NCBI RefSeq assembly: GCF_000003605.2 | Contig: NW_003140815.1 | Location: 593,263 to 634,199 of the forward strand | Origin: Saccoglossus kowalevskii | Taxonomy: Eukaryota; Hemichordata; Enteropneusta; Harrimaniidae | Direction: 5' to 3' | DNA: 40,937 bases | Shown here: positions 11,374 through 23,300 of the stretch, one piece after another | Layout of the letters: every line of letters begins with the position of its first letter | Position numbering within the stretch: the first letter of the stretch is position 1 | Program-made: the position numbers and the translations under genes | Notes under the pieces: model-generated | What the model was told of the DNA's origin: nothing | What the model saw: the letters and a program-made list of their open reading frames with translations, nothing else | Database searches by the model: none

Positions 11374-14300
11374 TTAAATTGCCGAGTCAACGCATGTTGT
11401 GTTATCCGACATAGCCCATTCAGGATATGTATACAAATCGTCAAACAACAAGTTGCCCCAGGAGTTGACCCATAAATTAATCCATATAATGCCATACATA
11501 CTCAGAAAGAAACCAGTTACTGCCTGAAATAAAAACAAAAGTCAATAAATCAAAGCAATGTACACACATGTTACTACAGAGAGCGCTTCTCGTTTGCATT
11601 TTACCTCGATGATGGAACATCCAATCATACATTTCATGGAATCCATGATGATTGAAATAGAACTATTTCCGAGTTCTCCATTGAAATATTAAGTGAATGT
11701 CTTACCATATCCGGTATAGTCAGTAATCCATTAGAAAACACCATTGCATTTGGAACGCATGCCGCAGGTAACATGAATGCATACGATATCAATATTGTAC
11801 ACGGCACTGTTAGATATAGTGGGTTAATACACGTTGTCTCAGCCTGGTGGGAGAAGCAAATATTTCACAAAATTTATAATGTGATCTATTTCTTTTTTCT
11901 ATAAGCCTTGTATTTATTAGTTGACGTATAACCACAACTAATAAAATGATGTAACAATACAGTACTCTATACTGTTAATGCGGCTTATCATATTGTATTT
12001 TGTATAACATATATTCTGATATCATAATGTCACACATCGATACACAAGATAGTGTGGTCCTACTCACCAACGATATCAAAATAGGTGCAAGAATGGTGGT
12101 AACAGCAGTGCTACACGTAATCTCCGTGAAGTAACAAGCCACAGCTCCACATATAAGTACAATTACCCAATCTGAAAGTCCATCGAGTGCCGTCAGCAAG
12201 TCGCCAATCCACTGTGATAGTCCGGACACCTAACATGGTTGAATGAACATTTTGTTAACGAGAAGGCGAGGATCACTAAAGCAAATGCACAGACATAATA
12301 TCAAGTTTGGAATTGCACACGGTGTGGGGAACTTTTAATGTTCTGATACAGGTTTTCGTCCATTCCCAGTGACACTGAAGAAACTCACGGCTCTCGATAA
12401 ACACAAACTCTGTTTTATTTCAACGGAACGGTTTACAAACACTTGTTACATCAGCGACATCTTGAAAATTCTAGAAAAGCCTACCAACGAGGCTCGAACA
12501 GTATCATGGGTAATGGAAGAGTATGGAGAATTTATCTTACAAATTAGAGTGAAATCATCGCGAATGACAATAACTGTAGAATAGCTGGTGCATACATTTT
12601 GTAATAAACGATTTCCCGATATCAGAGTGTATACACAAATAAATAACAAATCTTGTACAATGAGATATATCCTGAATGTTTGTTGTTCGATAATAATAAT
12701 TCAGTCACGATGTTCTTAACAACTCTCATAATGCGCTCTGGATACCCAAAAGTTCTAACTAACAATGATTTCTTATATTTCAACTTCGCTAATGTTCATA
12801 ACAAGAATTGAAACTCTAATATAATAACTAGAATTTTGGAACGAATGTCAACATAAAAATCGATAAATAAGAAGTTTGTTCTCGGCTCCTGGTGAACGTG
12901 ACCCCACGTCATCAGTGTTACTAAAATAGCCACTTAAATTAGCAGCACTACATAGCAGTTTTTCCACAATGGTTCACATGGAAATGTCATGAATTTGTTT
13001 TCGCGTATCTGTTGACCGACTTAATTAACTGATTATTAGCGAATTGCTGTGTTATGTCTGTCATCGTGTAGGCCTATTTGAAGTTTTGGACGGAACTTGG
13101 CTCAGTGGTTTGGAACTAATTACAAGATACCGTCGCTATTCTGACATCCATAGTTATTAATGTAGTGAACGATTAATCAAAAATATGACGTATTCAGTAC
13201 TTAGTGTGATTGGCTTTATGATTGAAGGTTACGCCCTAGAGTCTTTTTACTGCATTGTAATTGGTCAGAGTTTTGAAAATGAATAAAGAGAGTTTGAGTT
13301 GGTCTTGGCGAATACTCCACGACAGACGCAGTAGAGAGAGAAGGCAGTCCTGGAGAGTCGAGTCCAGTCCGAGAGAGTCCAGGGGCGACGGAGCCTTGAG
13401 GCAGTCCAGTCTTGGGCGAGTCTTGGTTCAGCCTTGCGAGAGTCTTGGGGATCTTTTCCCCAGGGCGCTGTGTCTGATAGAGTGTTCGATTGACCGACTA
13501 AGACGAGAGCTGAAACGTATTTCGTTGTGTGTGCCTTATTTGACTGTAAAGTTAAAGTGACTTTCCCGATCCCGTACCTCAAGGGGACGAGATAGAGAGA
13601 CGAGACGAGATTCCCCCCGACAGAGTGGAGAACCCCGGGGAGAAGATTTCCCCCCTGATAGAAATATCAATTTAATAAATGGCATTATGTTTAGAGGCAT
13701 GTTAGATACATAAGACTTGAGGTTTACACATAATATTTCAATGTTTTCTATAGCGTGAACATCCATTATGGTATTAATTTCACGCATATGAGAAAATATT
13801 GAATGAAAAAATTTCGATAAATACTTTAAATTTTATTTTTTAAATACTCATTAAATTGAAAGTCTCGGTCATCGTAAAATAATCTAATGAATAATATCTT
13901 CCAAAAGAAGTGAAATCAGTAACCCATCTGTACGAATACTGTTACTATTTATGAATAACAATGAGAGTATGAAACATATAATTATTGAATTAAAATCATT
14001 CCTACCTCCATTCCTTCTGCAAGTGCAAAACCGCCACCCATTAATAAGAATAGACTCCATGGCATTTTCTTATTTACGATCTGCCAGTTTAAAAGACTTG
14101 TTCTTGGCTTGGAAGGAGGAGAGTCTGAAAAATATATTAGTTGTAATATATATGAGAGAGTATTGTTTTTATTTTTCATCAAACTTTGACGATGTTATCG
14201 ATTATTGACATACATACCTTCTTTAGTTCGAAAAAAGTAAAAATTTGGAAAGTCTGACGGATAACAAAACAGGATTATGGATATGACAATTGCAGGGGTG

Positions 14301-17300
14301 GCATCAGTGACGTATCTGTAACGAACAAGTGAAAGAATCTAGTATATTTAGATGTAGATTACTTTTATTCAACTATATGTAGAAATACTTACTACAAATA
14401 ATAATATATATACTTGTGTGCCATTATGTGTTAACTCACTCTTCTGGGAATAACATGCACCATCCGTATCCACCAATGTCTCTTGATATCCATAGTAGAC
14501 ACAGAGTTACAAACATCGTCAATACACTTAGTTCAGCCCAACTATAGATGACAAACAAGATAAATTTAGTAATGAGTTTTATCATACGGCCAATATTTAT
14601 GGTTAGTTAGCACTATTGTAAATTAAACGTGAGACAGAGATAACAAGGAGTGGAAGCTACAATAATTTATAGAGCAGAAGCTAACTCTTGTCATTTTTCA
14701 CAACACATTTACATACCATTTTTCAAAAATGTTGAATTATGTTCATACAGACACACGTGCAAAATACTTCACTAACACTTTGACAGAATAACTATGTTAC
14801 AGAAATATGTAATGCCTCTTAGCGAGTGAATAGTCCTCTCAAATTCAATTTTCCATATTGAACTAAAGACTTCACTGAAGAAGATTTCAAAATTATATCT
14901 GCCTCTTGTAGCTTAATTATATAAAAGGGCCATTAATGTTATCAGTATTCGTGCTTCGTGCTTTTGGCAACAATAAGTCAGTGTGTTTGTATTTCTTACC
15001 TCCAGGTTCCCAGTTTTTTGTATTCATTCTTCAACACACTTTTGATAATGGTTTCCTCTTCGCTCGTTTTACAACTACACGCACAAGATGTGCATCCACC
15101 CCCTCTACAAAGACTACACATGGTAATTCATTAATTAGTTCAAAATTGATCGTTGAGTTGGGATAGATGTTCTATTATAAATAGCAATAATTATGAATGA
15201 AATAGACAGGTGGTATTGAAGGTTAGGCAGTCATATTGTGTGATGAAATTAGATTACAATGTTCTTGTTATTCAATTGTTCAAATATTCTGACATTACGC
15301 ATGATAGATATTCTAACCAATTGCGATACACAGAGAGCGTTCATACCCACTGAGTTCATATGAGACTTACTTTGATCTCAGGAAAACTGCAAGCAGCCAC
15401 AACCATGCAAGGAATATAAATACAAGAGCAGAAGGAAAACTGAAGACGAACCAATTTATAAAATTTAGAGGATGGTCAGGGTAACGACTGAAAGTAAAAA
15501 AAACGTTTATTTAATTTAATTTATATTAAAAATAAACAGGTAATTAAAGCTGCAAGTAACAGCAGAGTTAAAGCGGAAGGGGTTTATTGTATGACCTGAT
15601 AATGCAGTGACATTTATTTGCTATTGCATGCAGTCATTGTATAGTTAATAAATTTATGCTTTATATTTTGGTCATTTCTACCGAAAAATCAAAATGGCGA
15701 CGAAACCATGAATGACCATATGACTTATCAAACATAATTAATATTTCTCGTATGTAGCATTGGCCAAACAAACTATATGCAAAATGTCCGTTGAAGTACT
15801 CATAAGAAACAAATGCTCAACAATTGGGTAATTTTTGTTGAGAAACCAAGATGGCGAACAAATCACGTGACTTAGGCACAATATTTTATTTATTTTTCAT
15901 AAGAAACATGTGCCATACATGCATTCTACACACAAAATATCAAGTTGATTGATAAAAATAATTATAAGAAACTTATTCACCACTCATGAGAAATAATGTC
16001 CAAACTTTTGGTCATTTTTGTCAAAAATTGCTGACTCAAATAATTTGTTTGACGTAAAAAAACATGACAGAAAAAGTCACGTGACCGCTAAAGTTTGTAT
16101 TTCTTATATCTATTCCACATAACCTGTAGTATAAGCCACAACACATTCAGATCACCTAGACCCATAAAAACAAAAACAGTCATAACAATAGCGGTCCCAG
16201 CCATGCTGGCTTGGAATGTAACATAAGCATTTTTAGTCAAACCAATCTTAAAAGCTTCCAGTTGCATTAAAGGCAACAAGCAAGTTGTTAACATTTTCTA
16301 GGTGGTTGGTAAATGTAAACACAATTATTAAATTGTAGATATACTATATCTACCTACTGTTATTATTTATATTATCATATTCCAATTTACGTAAATCCAA
16401 TATGGCTGCCGAATCACTTGACTGATAAAAATTCGCAAATTTCGGTGCATCAGATAAAATCGGGGTCAATAAGCACGGCTTGAGGAAACAACGGCAATGA
16501 GAAACGTGTTTTTACGCAAAACCAACATGGCGGCAAAACCATGTGACTGATTATTTTATTTTGAAGCCTTGGCCACCTATACTAAATGCCCTATATGCAT
16601 AATTTCAAGTATATTGGTTGAAGCACGCATGAAGAACAAATAGCTCAAAATTGTTGCCATTTTTGACGGAAGTCCAAGTGAACGTCCAAATCACGTGACC
16701 CGTCTAAATAGCTTTGTTTTTTTTCCTAAGAGGCTTTGACCACATATACTACATACATAATTTCAAATCATTTTGCTCGTGAAGAACAAATGCTCAAAAT
16801 GTTGTTTTTGATGGAAACCACAATGGCGGCCAAATTACGTGACTGATCCGATGCAACATGGCAAATTTTAAATCGACTACTTCCTGAAATCTAAGATCAA
16901 TATGTTGCGTGATTCTAAAGAGGAGGAATTTTATACGTGGGTTGCTGTTTTTATCCTCTCAATGTGGAGAGGAAGGTCACGTGGCCAATAAAGTTTGTTA
17001 TTAGTGGAATAGGTCACTTCCGGTTTAACTTCATTGCATTTCATTGCATATCTTCAAATCGAGGCCTACAAGTTGACAAAGTTTCACAATTGTCTGAGAC
17101 TAATCGTTTCTGAGATCTGTTAGACGAAATAATCGTTACAGAAGAAGAAGAAGACGTAAAGACACAACAATAACAATAGATTTGCTTGTAACCCCAAAAA
17201 GATAGGATCAATAAATATGATTTGCTCCATAAACATCGAATATTTTCACTTACTCGTCTAGTTGGCCCACCAATACAAGGTTACCAGGCGTTCCTATGAG

Positions 17301-20300
17301 TGTACATGTTCCGCCGATACTTGACGAATAACATATTGCCAACATAAGAGCTTTACCCATTGATATGTACTCTTCTGAAACTGGGGTGTCGTCCGCATTA
17401 TCCGTCTCTTTGACTTCATTTCTGCTGAAAATGACGTTATTAAAATTAATTAATGATACAGGGATGCTAATTATCAGTCGTTTATCATTTAGTAATGAGC
17501 ATTACAAAATCTGATATTGATTATTAAAAATCTTGTTTTGAAGATTTTTGTACATATATACTATGAATAACAGTGTCGAAATACCCTGGCGTTTTATACA
17601 AATTGCTAAAATAAAGTTTGTCACGGGGCAGAAGAAGCCGACTTGACAACATCCGACCGAGTTCTACTAACATGAGTGTAATCTTGACGTTTGACAACAG
17701 CATATCATTGAGACTATTTAGTAATTGTATTTATAGTCATTCTGTAGTAAGCAATAAATGTTCCATGAGTGTATGTAAAAAAACAAAAAAACAACAAAAA
17801 CAGTGTGATATGTTTCCACAAGAAACAAATGCCGCTTTGTTGGAAAACGAATTAAATTAGCATAATTTCCGATTCAAGTTGTCGTATTTTTTTTACAGCT
17901 TTTAGGAAACCATAATAAATAGTAGCAGTGGGGAATTAATTTTCGATTTCAAATTGTTTCTGGGGAGACAATGCGACTAGAACTGTATTTTTGGTATACC
18001 GATGTTTAATAATAATTTTAAAAATCCTAATTATAAACAGCTTGAGGTCCTACGATTTTAAAATATATCTTCTGCCGGGTCTTTGTGTGACCATTTTGCC
18101 ACAATAGTTTGAAAACAAGTATGCAAATAAGAATATCTTGATTACTTAGCAATTACCAAGTTTTAAAATATACGATATCAATGACGTACTTTCCCATCAC
18201 TGTGACTTCTGTGTGTACTTTATCGTTTAGTGTTGTATTCATAGTTCCATAGTCTACGACATAGGTTACAGCTCCATTTTCACATGGTATGTCTATATCA
18301 ATATGATTGGATTTGACCTGTCGCCCATTTTGCTAAATAAATACAATGTGAAATGAGATAAGGTTAATAACGTTATACATAATTTTATTTTAAAATTAAA
18401 GCGGGGGGGGGGGGGGTCATCACATGCGCACGCGCGGGAATTGAGTCACAAGCGATGATAACAACACACGATAAGAACGCAAAGGCTCATGGGTAGACGC
18501 TTGTTTGTAAACAATGACACGCTATGTCCATCTGATGCATGCGCGGGTGACGACCCACTTGTTTTAAGGAATTGACTTAGTAAATGCATTGAATGGTAAC
18601 TGTATATGTCAGTATTCCTGATGTATGGACCGGAGGTAAGATGTAAGACCTTGCAAATTTAGTATTATGGGACAAGGGTACTGCTCACGGTGCCTCGCCT
18701 GAACTTATGAGAAATGCGCACAGGTTATACTATGGCATTGACGCTGTCATTGAAACACGTGTAAAATGTAAATTAAGATATATACATCAAGTGTCTACTG
18801 AGCCCCCCCCCCCCGCATCATTCTGTGGTCTTACAGTTATGTCGTCTAATACGGATGTAACAAGACAGTATTTTAAAAACATTGTAAAATGACTGGAGCA
18901 AAAAAAAAACATCTCCAGTTCCATTCCCAACAACAACTTTTAGGGAAAATAAACACTTTTGCCAAATTTGATCACAATCTTAGGTCACTTGACGACGGGC
19001 TCAAGATCACATGACCTAAATAAATAACTCATACACTTCTTATGATCAAATTCAATGACTTAGATTGTGGTTGTTAATAATTAGTGACCTAATTCATGGT
19101 TACTAAAAAGACACAATTAGTCAATGTTCGATTGATCGATCACAAACACAAATCGCACAAATAAACTATCGATAACAATCCAATTAGTCCGATTACTTCA
19201 GATGAAATGGATCACTAAACGTATCACAATCGCCACGCACAAATACAATTCCAAAGACTGAAATTACACTTCCTACAAAATCATGAACAGGAGGAATTCA
19301 AAAATAACGATAATCAAGCAATTATTTAAACTCAATACTGGATAAATTAATATTGGTTTGATTAAGTCCCACTGTAACACGTCTGGTTAACGGTATCACA
19401 AAACAACTTGTATCACTTTCGACATATGTAATTCGCTGTAACACCAACGCTGTTCTATGGCATCTCGTTGTTTATTCCAATATTACGACGTTCTCACATC
19501 AAGCAAATGCTCAAATTTGAAGTATCATAGTGAGAAGTTGTCAACAGTTTTGTATACAGTACACGAACTCTCGGACTCTCCAATGCTTCCAATTACTTTG
19601 CCTATTTTGGTATCTATTCACACGTGGATACCCGTCGTCCAACATATTTTCACTTGCTCTGATATAGTCCAAATAAATATCTGAAATGTCGATAATCACT
19701 CAAATACTGACGCATCCACCTACTGTAGAGTATGGCACGCGCCTAATCCCACGTGTGTACAATAAGTAGCAAAGTCCAGCACACAATCAATTATTAACGA
19801 TCAAAGTAACTGTGCATTGTATCTTCAACCAATTCTCTCGCTCGCTCGTCGTAGCGAACATAGAAGCTAATCGTTCAGTAGGCTGGATGTAACGTCACTA
19901 ACGACCATTCGTGCTTGCAACAGTCAAGTTCACGGTGAATATCTGATAATCTTTGATAGTATTACCGGTGTATTAAAACACAATAAAAGTCTCCAATCTA
20001 ATCACATGCTCTTCGGCTTATTTAACTACCTGTTTTCAGGAGGGGATTTTTTTTCTTTACTTTTTTAGATGGTTTCATCTTCTAGCGGCCGCTTCCCAGT
20101 AGATCAACCAGACAATCACCAACACACCTCGCCCGAATTCTATACTGTTGACGTGCACGTTTGTGTATGACTCGTCACAAGTCGATGTGCTGGTAGGCAT
20201 AACATTAATGTTTGTCAGTTCAAAACTTTACAATTGTTAGAGAGATCTTCGTCACACTATATTTATCAAACCCTCAATGTAAACCTAATAAATATATCAA

Positions 20301-23300
20301 AGTCTAAATGCCCTATCGCTTTATCAAGACGGTAGTCAAAATTAAAACAAAACAGGCGGTGGAAGTGGAATGGACATGTGTTACGTATGGAAAAGAATGA
20401 CATACTAAGAATCACTTTAACATGGACACCAGAGGGCGAAAGGAACGCGGGAAGACCGAAAGAGAATCCTCAGGGGCGGACATCCGGGCATTTTCACCGC
20501 CTGGCAACCCGCGGCGGTGAAAACAAAGGCCAAAAACTCGCTGAAAACGGTACTTTGGGATGATTGTTGAGACTCCTCTGAACAGTGTAACAAGATTAGA
20601 AATGCATAGAAATGCATGTACAGTGGTGCGCGTCTTAGCAACGTGGAACGTCTTGTGACGTAGCTCCGCCCCCGAGGATAGGGGATTTTCCGTTCACTGC
20701 AAGAATCACGCGTTATGCGTGAAATCGAACGTAAAAACAGGACAGACAAAGGTCATAGCGTCGTAGTCGCGTCAAACATCGCGTGGGATTCGACAAACGC
20801 GAAAGTATTTCGGGGACATTTCCATGCTTAATAATGTGCTGTCCACATTTGATGATAGGCAATTTCGATTAAAAGGGTATTCGGAAGCAATATTCCTCTG
20901 TCGAAGATCGGCCGGTCAATCATGGGATTAGAAGACTTGGGTAGAGGCAGAAGTAGCGGCTCAAAACAGAGAAGCATGGAGGAGGAAAGATGCTGGTTCT
21001 ATTCTCCACCAGGGGTCAAATATCACAATGACAGCGCCAGAACATGTCATCGCTGCATAAAAGTAAGCTTTGCCAATTTGGAACACACCATAAATGAGGG
21101 GGCACTGATTACACAAGGGTTTGATGACGTTTTTGAATAAGGCATTCTTTGTCTGTTGTTTCATTCAGAACCATAGTTTAACATACATAACTCAAAAGCA
21201 TAAGTATAGAAGGACAAAATCGCGCAAACTGGACAGCCATTGTTTACATAAGTACCACGTGACAACAAGAATGGCGAACCTGCCTTTAAAAACTATCATG
21301 TTTCAACAAAATGTTTCTTAAAATCTTTGGTTAACCCTTTGTCTGAAAAGTTATTGCTACTCCAGATTTTTTTCGCATAAAAAAGCGTAAATGGTTATAC
21401 TTTAAACTTCAAGGAGTTGAGATCCACACAGGGCTCAACTACATTTCAAAATGGCTGCTCATTTTAATTTGCTGCAAAGCCCGGAGATAAAGGGTGCAGC
21501 TGCAACTTAATTATATTTAGTTATATATAGAAATATGTTAAATTTATATTTGTAATGATTGAGTATTATTGCTTACGCTCTTTTCCTTTTTTAGCTCAGA
21601 TAATCGAATCAATACAGCCTGGGCGATGGGAAGCATCATTGACGTAGTCGCTGAGTTACTGATCCACATTGATAAAAACCATGTGACCAACATGAACCCC
21701 AATAATAACCTGAAATGAAATAATAAACGATAGCTTAGCATGAATTGCGGCCCTCTGCGGCGAGTACGTAGGGGACACTGTAGACTCGGTTCCAGTCTCT
21801 TGTCAATGCGCTAATGTGACTCGCTTGTGGCGAGAAACCGGGGAAACATCACCGTACTGTGTCAGTATTAAGAAAAACATAATATTAACAAAATAACACG
21901 TATATGTTAATAGATTCAGTCAATAACTGGTCATCGGTGTGTTACTTTAGACATTGCACTTACATTATAATCATTTAATTACACGTTTAGTGCCTGACAA
22001 ACGTACGCACAAATTTACAACTACAACTGTAGACTGGCCACAGTCGGAGCGATTTTTTCAAACATAGGTGTAATTTTTAATTAAAAAAAAAAATATGTTC
22101 CCACTCGCCGCGAAATCACTTCGCGGTCACGCTAGTTTTCGAAATCACGCTAAAAAGGCCAATTTGACAATTATTATATTTTCTTTGTAAAACAAAAAAG
22201 AAATCCCGACTTTGCCAGTCTACTACAACTGGAGTGGACTGGAGAACGAACGAAACCTCCGTGTACCAGTATGTCTATACGTCTATACAGTCACAGACTC
22301 ACAAGTCAATGACGCAATTTGAAAAGCTATGCAATGCGGTCTGTGGTCGTATATGCAATGCGGTCTGCGGTCGTAAAATTGTAGTTAAAGACAACTTGAT
22401 ATTTACCGAGTGAAATTCCGGTAAATATGGTCGTATCAAATGTTTATATCTAGATAAAACGTTACGTGCATTCGGATGTCTCACACAATTTCTTTATTTT
22501 TCGAAGTTTATAACTACAATCATGTCGAATGTTACACTGCCGAACAAGCCTCAGACAAAAGTACTGTTTTTTCACCAAGCGACAGCAATCTTTGTCTCGC
22601 CAATTGTATTGAGAACGTTGCTATATTGGCCTGTATAAGTCGAAATGGACCGACTGGCTGAGATTAACTCCAACATATTATCATGATATTTTACATGGTC
22701 CAGAATTGTCAACTATTATTTGCTCGATTGAAAAAGGACGCAAAAGACAGTCCTTGACCTTGTGAACATTATCCAGTTGCCGCCGGGGAACAGTTTTGGG
22801 TTTGTTTGGGTCCTTTGGGTAGTTTGTGGCTCTTTTTAGGGTTGTTTCATTCACATGGACCGCATAAACGCAGACACGGGAACACAAGAACGCATAACTG
22901 ACTTCAGGGTGCCTAATTCATGCTGTTTGAATTCATTCTAAATTTAACCCACCAGATAAAGTAATTTAAACATTAGTAATACTATATATTAAGCAATTAA
23001 TGACATAATGTAATCAAATCTGAAGCTGACGTAGTAATTAAAACCATAAATGAATGAATTGAGGATAGTACTTGTTCTCATCTCACCATCTGGGTTTTGT
23101 ACCCGAAACCATCAACACGCCTAACGCTATTCGTCGATGAAGATTCCAGTGTTCAATGGCAATAGCCATCATTATACCTCCAAGTAACAGAGCGCTGGTG
23201 TCCTTGAAATACTTTGCAGCCGTGGCGCCACCATCCAGGATACCAAACAAGGGGAATAGGGCTAGTGGTAACAGAGAAGTAACGGCCATGGGCATGCATT

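Noticed and set aside
12369-12584. 71-codon plus-strand frame starting MTLKKLTALDKHKL
   Set aside because: Falls in the intron 10 insertion and shows no recognisable domain; may be a transposon fragment but unsupported.
13261-13582. Overlapping long frames on both strands (99 and 105 codons)
   Set aside because: Both are by-products of the GC-rich repeat words, with Arg/Ser-rich nonsense translations.
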